Below are positions 1 through 11,662 of a DNA stretch of 64,000 bases, one piece after another. Under the pieces are notes generated by a model. The model made no database searches, was not told the DNA's origin, and saw only the letters and a program-made list of their open reading frames with translations. Source of the DNA: Spodoptera frugiperda (Eukaryota; Arthropoda; Insecta; Lepidoptera; Noctuidae); contig NC_064236.1 in NCBI RefSeq assembly GCF_023101765.2, positions 3,844,001 through 3,908,000 of the forward strand, written 5' to 3'. Numbering within the stretch: the stretch's first letter is position 1; every line of letters starts with the position of its first letter. The position numbers and the translations under genes were made by a program.

Positions 1-600
1 CACGCAACGGATTTTAGTTTGTTTTCTAAAGAAACTCACACATCAGCGTCCACTGATCCGCATTGTACGGACCGCTCATCGGCAATGCCTACATGCGATG
101 TGTACCGATGACGTCATACGGAATGCCGATGCCAAAAATCTGAGTGAAAGTGGGATCGGTATTACCTGATGGTAAGCAATCGCCGTCGGAAATCCGACAC
201 GTGCCAAATAGTGGAGGCAGTCTGAAAAATTAATCCGTTTGATCCGGCGTAATTCCTTGCCGGAGTCTCTGAATCTTGATGGGTATAACCTGGGTGTCTT
301 GGGAAGGCCCGAGTGAATAGATTGCTCATGGGCAACGTGTTCCATCGTAGGCCCTCACTTACCACCAGGCGAGATAGCAACCAAACGTCGACCCATCAAA
401 TATAAAAAAATCCGTCCGAAGCGTGCGATGCGTACGATGCGGGCCTGTGGACGCTTACCTTTAGAGTAAACTAAGAAATTCCCTATTCCACAAACTTAAA
501 CCGACCTTGTATAAGTCGGAGGGAAGTCTCAATTGTTCGTAATACTCGCGTTGAAAACGTTTTGTTATGATGCCAATTAATAGTGGACTACATAAGCTAC
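1..600. repeat. Dispersed repeat remnants, first copy of a local duplicate
   Basis: Non-coding. About 251-475 (CTTGCCGGAGTCT, ATGGGTATAACCTGGGT, TTACCACCAGGCGAGA, TTTAGAGTAAACTAAGAAAT) recurs in diverged form at about 641-890. Around 165-200 there is a fragment of the S2 repeat (TGATGGTAAGCAATCGCCG). No gene is supported here. Confidence 0.6.
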
Positions 601-923
601 CTGAATCACCCTGTTATGATACAATGTGATAGGGGTGAGACTTCCTTGCCGGAGTCTGTGTTTCATCTGATGGGTATAACCTGGGTCGAATCTTCAAGTC
701 CCGAGTAAATAGATTTTTTGCTCATGGGCAGACGTGTTCCATCGTAGGCCGCAACATCACTTACCACCAGGCGAGAAACGGTAGCTAATAAACGTCTAAC
801 CCATTCAACTTATTTCATAAGATCCGTCCGTTTTGCGTACGAATACAATCATTTGGGCGCCTACCTTTAGAGTAAACTAAGAAATTACCCTACTGCGCTA
901 GAAGGAGGGTTATGTTTTTCGAG

Positions 924-982
924 TGTATGTATGTATGTATGTATGTATGTATGTATGTATCCTATGTATGTATGTATAATTG
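924..982. repeat. (ATGT)n microsatellite
   Basis: About a dozen ATGT units, interrupted once by CCT at 960-962. Confidence 0.95.
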
Positions 983-999
983 TTTGGCACGCTCTACAG

Positions 1000-1340
1000 C
1001 CTAAACGGCTTGATGGATTTTGACTTGAGAGGTGTCGTTAGATTCGTATTTACTGTGAGAGTGACACTGGGTATATCAAAATAATAAAAAAACAAAATGG
1101 CGGATTTTTGGCGCCAAATTCGAATATTTCTCACTCGCTAGCCTAAACGACTTGATGGATTTCGACTTGAGAGGTGTCGTTAGATTCGTATTTACTGTGA
1201 GAGTGAGATTGGATACATCAAAATGGCGGATTTTTGGCGCCAAATTCGAATATTTCTCACTCTCTAGCCTGGATGGATTTCCGCTTGATAGGGGTCGTTT
1301 GATTCGTATTGACTGTGAGAGTGACACTTGATATATCAAA
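1000..1340 (+). repeat. 142 bp tandem repeat, about 2.5 units
   Basis: Units start at about 1000, 1142 and 1262, each with CTTGATGGATTT or a close variant, GTGTCGTTAGATTCGTATTT, ACTGTGAGAGTGA and (first two) ATGGCGGATTTTTGGCGCCA. The third unit is shortened and more diverged. The apparent reading frames across it are repeat artefacts. Confidence 0.85.
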
Positions 1341-1395
1341 ATACAAAAATAATAAAACTAAAAAAAAATTAAATAAAAAAAGGTAATTTAAAAAA

Positions 1396-1610
1396 CTAAA
1401 AAACCCGACTGCGTTTCTTTATAATAAAAAACCCTAAAACAAGAAAGTCATCGTAAAATTTAAGCAGTCGGGACCCATTCTAGAAAGCCAGCCGTATGTA
1501 AGTACCCATATTTAGGATGGGTCCCGACTGCTTCAATTTTACGATGACTTTCTTGTTTTAGGGTTTTTTTCATTTTAATATTATAAAGAAACGCAGTCGG
1601 GTTTTTTAGT
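1396..1610. repeat. Long foldback hairpin
   Basis: Arms 1396-1478 and 1521-1610 are inverse copies: AACCCGACTGCGTTTCTTTA against TAAAGAAACGCAGTCGGGTT, and GTCATCGTAAAATTTAAGCAGTCGGG against its inverse, with a loop of about 40 bases. The right arm carries about 10 extra bases (TTCATTTTAATA). Confidence 0.85.
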
Positions 1611-1735
1611 TTTTTAAATTATTTCCAATATTTTCAATTAGGGGTTCAATACCCCATATTATTTTTTTGTCGATAAAATTAGATGTAGTACTCAGTCTTA
1701 ACGGTAAGTCCCACCCCTATCACATTGTATATATT

Positions 1736-4700
1736 GAATGATCGTGTGTTCGTCTGTTCACGTTGATTGCTTCATTCGATTCCAAGCAAGCAGGGCATCA
1801 AATATTTAATACAGTTAAGTGTTTTACTGATTCAATTTTGTTTTGTGTTTTGTCCTTTGTCCTTTGGGGTAGCTGTGCTGGAAATATGTTTTTTCTAATG
1901 CGGACTTTGGACTAATGAGATTGAAGACATTGACATGTGCCACTGATAAAAAAGGAATTATGTTTCTAAAGTGTGTCTATCTGTAATTAAAGGAATATTT
2001 TCTTGTTACTAAAACAATTAGCATTACCGTATTCTCTAAATTATGTGTATGCCTGTAAAAATATTTTTCTCAATTTATAAACTATTTTAAACTTTCTCTT
2101 TCATTATTTAACAATTATTCACTTATTTCTTAAGCCAATTTGAGCACAAATGTTTTGTTCTATTTTTGTGCATGCGTGTTACTGTGCTCCTATTATGAAC
2201 TACTTCACGCTATTTCAGGACTTGGAAGGGGCGGTCTGGGCCTGTCCTCGGTAATGTGATAAGTATAATCAGTAGACCGCTTCTGTCGTGTGACTAACGC
2301 CATTTTAAATAAATATGAGTAGATTGTAGATCTAGAGAATATTTTACTTTAATTTTATAAATCTTCAGATACTTCCAGCTTATTTAGAACAACGCCTTCA
2401 ACGTGAGTTTCTTAGAAATTATCACAGTAAAATGAAAACGTATTTTTGTTTAACATAATTTCGTTACCGTGCTACAACCAAATGAATGAAAAATACATTC
2501 TCATGAATTTGTTCGTAAATTATAATTTGTTTTAGCTACATTTCAAGTATTTCGATTTATCTCAAACTAATATTATTCATATCGGAATACGAATAAAAAA
2601 TATAAGATCAAACAACTTTTTTAATCAAGTTTTTTATGGTCTCGTATTAGTTACATTGGAAAAAGAAGATTTGCAGAATATAAATCACGAACAACTCGGA
2701 TTAAAGTTAGTTATTAGTTGCCACGATAGAAACTGAGGTATGAGAGCTACAAAGTTAGATTTAATAGGAAAGTTGTTACTTATTTAACTAATCAAAGTAT
2801 ACGTTGTGTTCTTGTGCCTAAGTAAAATGTACATTTGAATATATCTACTACAGAATCTAGTCTAATGCCAAGATCTCCCGTTCCATTGTTCACGTACATA
2901 TCTAATAATATGCCTACGTTGTTCTTCAAACTTCGACTAATTCCCTAATCTATTCGCCTTTGCAAAATTCAGCTTAAACTTTGAATTCAATCTTAACATT
3001 CACTGAAAGAGATAAGTAAACTTTGCGAAGATAGATTGCCTTTTCTTCAATTAATATTCGCCATACGATATTATCACCATGTGAGTTACAAGGCATCATC
3101 TGCTGAATACACGCCAGGTCCATGACTTCCAAACCTTTTATCAGGTCATCTGTCCACTGTCCACTTATCATTGGCAGGAATGTAGTCTCCATTCCAGAAC
3201 CTTTTTTCCCAATCGGCTGTCATGTCTATTCTTCATGCTATGAGTCCCACTTACTGCCACTACGTGTGGGTCTTCTAAACTCTCATTTCATGTACACACT
3301 AAGTATAACCTGAACATTCTACAGCACTTGACACAATAGAAAACTATTTGTATGTCATCATTGGTAACATACATTGGTTGTATATTTCTTCTTGAAACTC
3401 AGAGGTGTGTTGGGCGAAACTCATTAATTAGTCTGATCCTTTTAAACTGCGATCTCCAACCTGCCAAGCCAAGAGATCATGACACACCCCTGTTTTTTAA
3501 AGGTCTATACTCCAGAACTATTGACTCGGATAGCAATCATAAGTCATTTTATTCAACGCATTATAATAATTCGACCCTACACATGTATAAGACACAATAC
3601 AAACAATTCTAGACCCTAACTTAGATGAATGGTAGATCTAGACTCAAGTCCGAATACTCAAACGCTACTCAATTTTAAGACGCATGTAGTTCTGTCACTA
3701 TCAATTCTTTATAAAATGACAGAGATAGCACGATATTTAAGTGCAACTTTAAATTGAGTAGCATTTCAGTATTCGGGCGTTAGTTAACTAAAGTTGGGTT
3801 AGAACTTGGACTTGAATCTAGTTCCTCGACATTGTCTTACGAGTATCTATGTTAAAGATGGATGTAGAACTGCTAGTCATGGGTTGTTAACTGGTTAACT
3901 AGATCACTAGTTTTATCCCTGATAAATACAGTTGTTTATAATAATTTCTAGGTTGCAGGTTTCAACTGTAGGTCGCTATCGGTAGGGCGTTATATGCGTC
4001 TATACGCAATCGTAAGTTATAACCTACGTCATAACTTTCGATCTGGCCACGATCCCCCGGAGTCCTTCAAGTATTGTCCGAGATCTGTGATTCTGTCTTG
4101 GCCACAATATCACCGGCAACCTGGTGGTGGAGGTGTATACCTTACAATATGCTCTTGGCATATCTTTCTGTGGAAAAGAATAATATTGAAAAGTTTCTAC
4201 CCAAGAAGACTATACAAGTCAATTGCAAGCAAAAAATACCTAAGAATAAAATTAAATAGAAAAATACTAAACAAAGGTTTCTACCACAACTTGAAGTTAT
4301 GACTACTCGTATCTCAGTATATCTAAGAGAAAATTCTATATTCGTAAGAGCGGAGAATGGCATCGTGACGTCATTGTAAACCCTAAGTAGAATCTCGAGT
4401 ATATTATTAAATAAATTCCCGAGGTCTGGACTGCCAGTATTATTTTTCTAAACCAAATTCTAATTATTGTTTAAGTACAAAGACAACTCTATATACAGGC
4501 TATTTAGGTTCAAAGTGGAACGCTCCAGTAGATTCTTACTCGTCTTTTACTGCCACAATAATTTTAATTAATTACAAGACGAGTTTTGATATAGTACTCG
4601 ATTTGTTTAATTAGCAGTTTCGTCTTAATTTTTCCTAGCCTTGAATACGGAGGCTGGTGATAATTGGGCACTTTATTACTTAGCTCTTAGAACCTACATA

Positions 4701-4970
4701 ATTGGAGCAATGTGGATCTTACCACTACTTTATAGGCTTTTAAAGCATTGGTTTTTATAACTTTATAATTTCTAGGTCTCAGTTCCATATGACCAAATTC
4801 AGCGATCTACACATAACAAACGCTAGTCTTCGACACACCAGACATCAGTCTGGAGTCGTAGTTGCTGGGAAGACTAGCTAAAGAACCATTGTTTCAAATA
4901 GAAAAAAACGCCATTTTTAAACACTAGAATGTATTGCATTCAATTTTGTTACTGAGTCCAAAATAATTTG
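1736..4970. other. Non-coding AT-rich stretch with one small inverted repeat
   Basis: No exon with support. The only structure noticed is an imperfect inverted repeat at about 3644-3781 (CCGAATACTCAAACGCTACTC against GAGTAGCATTTCAGTATTCGG). The open frames at 3352-3612 and 3994-4302 have no coding character. Confidence 0.5.
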
Positions 4971-5168
4971 ACTGCACGGTTGGTGCGGTGGCTGGGCAAC
5001 TGGCTGCCGCGCAACGGGTAGCGGGTTCGATTTCCGCATGGAGCAACTCTTTGTGTGATCCACAAATTGTTGTTTCGGGTCTGGGTGTCATGTGCATGTG
5101 TACTTGTATGTTTGTAAACGCACCCACGACACAGGAGAAAATCCTAATGTGAGGCAAGGTTTAAAAAA
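4971..5168 (+). mobile_element. S1 SINE (tRNA-derived)
   Basis: Starts GACTGCACGGTTGGTGCGGT, has a B-box-like GGTTCGATTTCC, the body GTGTGATCCACAAATTGTTG and the tail AAAATCCTAATGTGAGGC followed by an A-run. The same family recurs at 7630, 16611, 37297 and 52478. Confidence 0.8.
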
Positions 5169-5371
5169 AACACTGTTTGTATAATGTTTAAATCTTTAAT
5201 ATATCAGTGCTTTTTCTGGCCACTCTATCACGATCTAGATACTAACATGGCTTCATTTACCGAACGACCTAAGCATTACAATGAAAATAAAACGTGACAT
5301 CAAATTAGCATTTCAGATAACAAACAAAACATTTCAAAAGTAAGTACTCATATTTCTAGAACATTCACTTA

Positions 5372-5600
5372 AGCCTCGTATTCATGGTAAACATTTTGCT
5401 TAGCAACAGTTGATCAACGTTGTTGATGAATAGCGAGAATGCTGCTGGAAACTTTGTTTAAACTAATATAAACTGATGTTTTCGCTCGCCGGGCGTCAAC
5501 TCTGCAGCATGGCGCGATCAACTCCGCAACACAAGTGTTGCCCGCAACATGTTTATGCAACCATGTTGCTAAATAAAATGTTTACCATGAATACAAGGCT
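5372..5600. mobile_element. MITE with TTA target-site duplication (Harbinger-like)
   Basis: 229 bp flanked by TTA at 5369-5371 and 5601-5603. Terminal inverted repeats of about 38 bp (AGCCTCGTATTCATGGTAAA and on, against its inverse at 5563-5600). No transposase. The 3-bp TTA duplication is the PIF/Harbinger habit; the assignment rests on that and the repeats. Confidence 0.75.
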
Positions 5601-5603
5601 TTA

Positions 5604-6467
5604 TTATGCGAAACGTTGTTCCCAATATGACGCTGAGCGAAGTTTTAATATTAATATCAGATTCACATTAATACAAACAAGTCTTGTGACAGTTGTTTAA
5701 TTTATTCATTGTATAATCGCTAGCGAATATTGTTTGCGATGGTTTTGCAATGCGATATTTTGACCTATTTACATTTGATGTGACAAATGTGATATTCATT
5801 GATGAGACAAATGTGATTTAATGGGTACGGTGACTGCACTAATGTATTGGATAATCATAGATTAGGACAGAGTTTCCCAAATTGTAAAATGTCATTCACT
5901 GCCGGAGGCTACAATTAAAATTCTGGCTACTGAATTCAGTTTGGTATGTTTTGATAATTATGAACAAACCAGAGGGCTTAGTACGAGTTTGCTTTACATT
6001 TTTGTAAAAATATTCAAAGGATTCAAAGTCCTAAATATTTTAGTAATTAAAGATGCCACTGGGAATATTTAAATTAATAAATATACACGAACAAATCAAT
6101 CCAGCATAAATTAATAATTACATTTCGAAATGATAGTACAAAACTCCATTTAAAAATGTCCTTTTATACTAAAAGCCAAAAATAAAGACAATATTACAAA
6201 AGCATTCTCTTGTACTAATAACAGTTAGAAACTTCTATATTCTAGTGATACGAACCAAACACCTCAGCTCATGTGTAAGCCGGCAAGAGATTATAATTTA
6301 AATGAGCCAACTTAAATGCGGGCTCAGAGCTACGTATGACACTTGAAACACACAAGTAAATGGAATTTTAATGTAGAATGCAAACGTTGCACTTTTAATT
6401 AAATGTATTATTAATTTTGTAGCGTTACTTATTTGTAACATGTACGGTGTTGTACTTAAAAGCTTTG
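5604..6467. other. Non-coding stretch
   Basis: AT-rich, no gene, repeat or motif noticed apart from a short direct echo of GAGACAAATGTGAT at about 5790-5820. Confidence 0.4.
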
Positions 6468-6469
6468 AT

Positions 6470-6608
6470 ACTCACTGCCGCACTCAGAGTTATTTAATTT
6501 TAATGATTACTTAAACTATTCCTTAGTAACAATTTTGTTCCGAAAACAATTGCTAAGGACTGGGTTAAGTAACCATTAAATGGCTCTGAGTACGGCGGTT
6601 AGAGTGCC
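6470..6608. repeat. Near-loopless foldback element
   Basis: The left half (CTCACTGCCGCACTCAGAGT, then TGATTACTTAAACTATTCCTTAG) is the imperfect inverse of the right half (CTAAGGACTGGGTTAAGTAACCA, then CTCTGAGTACGGCGGTTAGAG). The whole 139 bp can fold into one stem of about 65 bp. Confidence 0.75.
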
Positions 6609-6702
6609 TTAAAACAATTTTAAGAATAGATAAACTAATTTTGGATACTTCTAATCTAAAATGTCCCTCACGGTGATCTCCTATATCGTAAGTTTAATTG
6701 TA

Positions 6703-6985
6703 GGAGAGTCATGCTTCGGCACGAATGGGCCGGCTCGACCGGAGTGATACCACGGCTTCACGGAAAACCGATGTGTAAGCTGGTGAAATAACCCTTGCGT
6801 AATGTTTCGTTGTGTGAGTAAGGTTACTGGAGGCTCAATTACCCACTTTTCTAATCTTCCCAATCCCCGATTCCCCAACAACCCTTAAATTCCTAACCCC
6901 CCAAAAGGCTGACAACGTAATTGAAGCGCGTCTTGGGTGTGCATGGACGACGGCGATTGCTTACCACCAGGTGATCCATCGGCGA
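6703..6985 (-). mobile_element. S2 dispersed SINE-like repeat, reverse orientation
   Basis: Contains the inverse of the family core: AGCATGCTTC/GGCACGAATGGGCC at one end, GATTCCCCAACAACCCTTAA and TTGCTTACCACCAGGTGATC at the other. The same family appears at 8160, 9540, 14430, 17147, 18535 and 23413. Confidence 0.75.
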
Positions 6986-7629
6986 TCAACCCCACGAAAA
7001 GTTTTGTAGATGCCGACTACCCAGCCACTGCATTAAATCTGCAGTTAACTTAACTGAACTAACCTGCATGTTGAATGAAATCTTAAATTCTATGAAAATA
7101 TACCACGATAGCAGAGTATCAACGATTATTATAACATAATTGTGAGATTTTTGCACAATAAATATAAAAATACTGCAAAAGAAGGGAACCGCCTCCAACT
7201 TTAATGTGCGACCTTCCATTTTTTAAGTCGGATAATATACCTAAAACCTTCCCCTAAGTCTGAAAAATACAATGCTGAAAACCGCATCAAAATCCGTTCA
7301 GCTAAATGCGAAATAATCGCGCACAAATATACAGATCAAACTCTCCTTATTTTGAAATCGGTTAAAATACGTCACATTTGTCACAAATTAATTACTATGA
7401 AGTATGATGATACCAAAGAAATCATACATCCGTGACGTCACGCTCCAAGTGACACGACCGGCAAAATAACGTGCACTCTGCACCGAATAAAAAAAGTATA
7501 TGAAAGAAAAACAATGACAAACTCGCCGGGGAAATTGGGGAAAAGCACTCGTGTGAAGCAGGCAAAGAGTAATCACACGGTAGGTACACTTTTTCAGAAT
7601 TACTAGGTACATCTGAGGTTTTAAACTTC

Positions 7630-7835
7630 ACTCGGCTCGACTATCTTGAGTGCACGGTGGCTGGGCAAACTGGCTGCAGGCTGAGTGTGTAGATTCCCGC
7701 ACGAAGCAACTCTATGTGTGATCCACAAATTATTGCTTCGGGTCTGGGTGTCGGGTCTGAAATTGTATGTTTGTAAACGCCCCACATTAGGATTTCTAAT
7801 ATAAAATCCTAATGTGGTGTAAACGTCTTTATAAA
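7630..7835 (+). mobile_element. S1 SINE at the left edge of unit A
   Basis: Truncated 5' end; shares GTGTGATCCACAAATTATTG and TCGGGTCTGGGTGTC with the other S1 copies. Near its 3' end CACATTAGGATTT and AAATCCTAATGTG form a hairpin (about 7784-7818). Confidence 0.75.
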
Positions 7836-8159
7836 AAAACAAAACATATCTCATCGATCGAATCTAAAGAGTTCTCCAACCATTAAACCTGTTAAAACAA
7901 ACAAAGGAGTGACATTTTTAATTAGTGTTTAAGTACACTGGCACGAGATATATGAAACGTGAAGTGACATAATTATCTGTAGGAAATTGGAAGCTGCACA
8001 AATAATACGCCCTGTTTAACGTCGGTGTCCGGAGATTACCTGTGTGGCTCCTCGCTTAATGCAGGAAGCTGTTTAAGCGATACTGTGTCAACGAACATTG
8101 TTTATTTTATGTTTATTTAGTTATGGGTTTAGGTACAATGATAATAATAACGTCAGTTT

Positions 8160-8405
8160 TTTAATGAGGGATGCCCTTGGACACCCGAAACACCAGGGGC
8201 TATACAAGTGCGTTGCTGGCTTTTGAGAGTTAGGAATGTAAGGGTTGTTGGGGAATCGGTGATTGGGAAGCTAATTGGGTCTCCGGAACGTCACTCACAC
8301 ATCAAAACACAACGCAAGCATTGTTTCACGTCGGCTTTCTATGAGGCCATGGTATCACTTCGGTCGAGCGGGCCCATTCGTGACGAAGCAAGGCTCTCTC
8401 ACATT
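8160..8405 (+). mobile_element. S2 repeat
   Basis: Core CACCAGGGGCTATACAAGTG, GGGAATCGGTGATTGGGAAG, CATGGTATCACTTCGGTCGA and GAAGCAAGGCTCTCTCACA. The 90-residue open frame across it is an artefact. Confidence 0.75.
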
Positions 8406-9539
8406 AAATACTATTTAAAAACAAAATCCTTTAACAGAAAACAATATCGAAATGCAACTAGTTATCCAACAGGCTCATAAGATTAATTCAACTTGATTAA
8501 AGATAAAATTTTCTCAGCTTCCGTGAAATATTATGCTTTCGTTACTTTACCATTTTATGAGGTGAGAGCGGCTCGTAAATTGAGGCTGTATAAATGAAAA
8601 GCTTGTGGTTTTCTCACTTCGCTACCATTATATAAATGGCAGACATTACACGGAGCCTCAACGAGCACATATAACTGCACACTATATATTTTCATTATAA
8701 CTTTATATTTATTAGACAAATAGACGTGAATGTGTAGTTATTTGACCATTTGTACTACTTCATATATATGGAATCTCGAGTGTATACGGTCATTCTTCAC
8801 TAAGACGTTTCTTGTTTTAACGTTTCTAATTGCTGTGGCCGTTTTTGTTTTGACTTAGGGCTGAGTTTTCAATCAACACATAGAAATTAAGCCGGTTGCA
8901 GACCAAGAGCTCAACTAAGTTAATTTAGCTTAGTTCGCATAGCCGACCCAGATTTCCACACATGTGTGCAGACCGTAAAATATGCGACAAATATCGAAAA
9001 CTCTCGTTACTTTCAGGATATGTCTCGTGACCCAAAAAAATTTCCTTGGTGAACCTGTTGTCTCAGTATACTGCTTGCAAACAGAGTATAATAATATTTC
9101 AAACACCAAGGATACACCATAATAATAACCCAATCACCGACAATACACTATGCCTAGACTTTTAACTTCAACAAAACCCTTACCGACTCTTTTAAAGTAC
9201 ACCAAGCATTAAAGGACTTTTTGCGTCCATATTAAAAATACAGCAACCAAGTTAATATGTGGAAATGTCTTCTAATCCTGGCAAACTAGTGTAAGATAGC
9301 AATTTCATGGAAGTCGGTCAGTTAAACCAATAAGGGGCCGACGTTCCTCCTCTCCGTAACTCCTTAGGGTATCCAGAGTCTGAAGCAATATCGTTAACAC
9401 TAGAAGGTTTCAAGCTCCTCGTATAAATATTTACTTTGAACTGAGTTTGAAGAATTGGTTCTATGCTTATAGTGATAACGCAGGAGTTTCTTGGCCTCAA
9501 CTATAATATTGTTACCTTCATAGTAATCAGAATTGTTAG

Positions 9540-9838
9540 ATTTTTTTCATGGTGTAAGCCGGTAAGCGATGTCGGGTTCCCCTGATGGTAAGCAATCGCC
9601 GCCGAAACACCAGGGGTGTTACAAATGCGTCGCCGGCTTTTTGGGAGTTAAGAATTTAAGGGTTATTGGAGAATCGGGGATTGGGAAGATTGGGAAAGGG
9701 GGTAATTAAACCTCCGGTAACCTCATTCATACAACGAAACACAACGCAAGCATTGTCCTACGTCGGTTTTCTGTGAGGCCGTGGTATCACTCTTGTCGAG
9801 CCGGGCCCATTGGTGCCGATGCATGGCTCTACCACACT
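9540..9838 (+). mobile_element. S2 repeat
   Basis: Fullest copy here: begins near TGTAAGCCGGTAAGCGATGT, then CCTGATGGTAAGCAATCGCC, GAATCGGGGATTGGGAAGAT and ends at the CATGGCTCTACCACAC tail. Confidence 0.8.
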
Positions 9839-10296
9839 TAAAAAAAATATTGAAAAGGATTTTAAAATTTGCAACATGAACATATTAAGTTTGGCATCCA
9901 TTGTCTTATAGATAATTATAATTTCAAATCCACTAAGTGCGTCACAACTTTCTCTAAAGTTTTCATTAACACAAATAAACAGATGATCCTTGATATACTT
10001 CGAATGTAGGTACATTTTTGTAATAGCATATTAATCTTAAAACCAAATAAAATTGAAATTCATTGACTGCATACGAAGAGACGAAACTGCGTAGCTAGTC
10101 GACTTGTACATTATTAATGTAGCTTGCGAAACTTAGAAACAAATTCATGAATTAAATATTTTATTGCGAGCTGTATCAACTACCTATAAATATTTACGCC
10201 TGCCTGTTAGCACCGCAAGTCGTCTATAATATTTAGTACGCAAACACTTTTTAGTACATCGTCCACAAAAAGATTTTATAAGATGTCGTCGTCACG

Positions 10297-10575
10297 TCTT
10301 TAATTCCCGAACGGGTAGGCAGAAATGCACATTATGGCACGTAATGCCACTGTTCAATGTACATCCACTTTTCACAATTTATGAGTCTAATTGTAAGTCC
10401 CATGTGGTGAGTCTATTGCCATATACTGGGCACAATTCTAGACTCTGTGTTACTGTTGGCAAATGTTCGAAAAAACTGAAAAAAAGCCTAACAATACTTC
10501 GCTTGAAGAAGGAATCGAACCCGCGACTCCTTGCCCAGTAGTCGCACTTGCAACCACTCGACCACCGAGGCAGTT
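10297..10575 (-). mobile_element. S3 SINE (tRNA-derived), reverse orientation
   Basis: The tRNA-like head is at the right end: GAAGGAATCGAACCCGCGAC is the inverse of a B-box. The body carries CACATTATGGCACGTAATGC and TGGGCACAATTCTAGACTCT. The same family is at 19275 and, in forward orientation, 44225. Confidence 0.8.
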
Positions 10576-11448
10576 ATTCAGTTTATAAAATGTATTTGGA
10601 ACAAAGTAGCGTAGTATTGTTTTCTCTTCATACTTTGAACGTCTATAAAATTCTGAACTCAATAATAAGAGCAAAGAGCAACCGAAGGGTAACTTTACTT
10701 CGTGTTCAATCAAACGCTCATAAAGTAAGCGCACAAACATTGGCTCAGAAATGTTCTACCAAACAATATCTTTAAAAGGTTATACGCTCGTTTCTTTTAA
10801 ATTAAAAACGTGTCTAAAATCCAAAGGATTATTGCTGATTATCCAATCCATTTAAGAGATGATCGGATGAGATGTTTGCATTCAATTTTTTATCTTAATG
10901 AAGCTAATTAAGGTTAATAATCATTTGAGAATGTAATCTTAGATTCGAAAATTCTCTGTAGTATTTTGTTCAGGCATATAACGAACGAATTGGAATGCCA
11001 ATCTCTTTTAAAATGTTTATAGCAAGCAAACTGTACTACACATTATTTAACTAATGTGTAGTGTTACAGATTCCAGATTAGATTTACATATAAACAGATT
11101 AAAAAAATACCATTACACGAGTGACTGAATACGCATCACGTTATAGAATTTATTCATAAAGCAAAACACAAATAGATTTAATACCAACACGTAAAATAAA
11201 ACTCCCACCCACATGTTTTATCTCTCCAATTTCAATTTCATTATTGAATTACAGAAATAGAATCAATCTCCTAATACTTCGATGGGGTCTCCGTATATCG
11301 CAGAAAACAAGCTTAAAAAGCCATTAAATGGAAAGTCCAAGTGTTTCATAAATTGTATTGCAGTACAATAATTTATTGTATTTTTCTATAGGTGATCCGA
11401 TTCTTCGCAGTTCGCTGTTCCAACTTAACCCAACATATCATTGCGTTA

Positions 11449-11662
11449 GGGTGTTACCACACCAATCGAGCGATCCTCGATCGATGGTAGAATGGTTTAA
11501 TCGACGTCGTCGATCGATGGTTTCTACTAGACCAATCAATCGACCGATGCCATCGACTGACAATCGATCGATTGGTTAGTCGACCGGTATCAGTCGATCA
11601 ATTAAAGCTACCACACCAATCGATCAACGTCGACCTATCGATCGATTGGTGTGGTAACACCC
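11449..11662. mobile_element. MITE with TTA duplication, unit A copy
   Basis: 214 bp, flanked by TTA at 11446-11448 and 11663-11665. Ends are GGGTGTTACCACACCAATCG and its inverse. The interior is dense in CGATCGAT and GTCGAC-type motifs. No coding capacity. The TTA duplication suggests PIF/Harbinger. Confidence 0.8.

Larger units (their letters stand above)
621..1728. mobile_element. Composite element with terminal inverted repeats (about 1.1 kb)
   Basis: The left end at 621-643 (ACAATGTGATAGGGGTGAGA then CTT) is the inverse of 1706-1728 (AAGTCCCACCCCTATCACAT then TGT). Between them lie the second copy of the 251-475 repeat, an ATGT microsatellite, a three-unit 142 bp tandem repeat and a long hairpin. 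It encodes nothing, so it is non-autonomous. Family not identified. Confidence 0.55.

Noticed and set aside
924..982. CRISPR-like or functional repeat array
   Set aside because: Simple ATGT microsatellite; this is eukaryotic DNA and there are no spacers.
3994..4363. Overlapping open frames on both strands
   Set aside because: No coding bias, domain or splice context.
8208..8480. 90-residue frame found twice (also 17189-17461)
   Set aside because: S2 repeat sequence copied by the tandem duplication; not a gene family.
10480..10575. tRNA gene on the minus strand (B-box like GGTTCGATTCC inverse)
   Set aside because: The tRNA-like head belongs to the S3 SINE; the same body and tail recur at 19275 and 44225, and no complete cloverleaf was seen.
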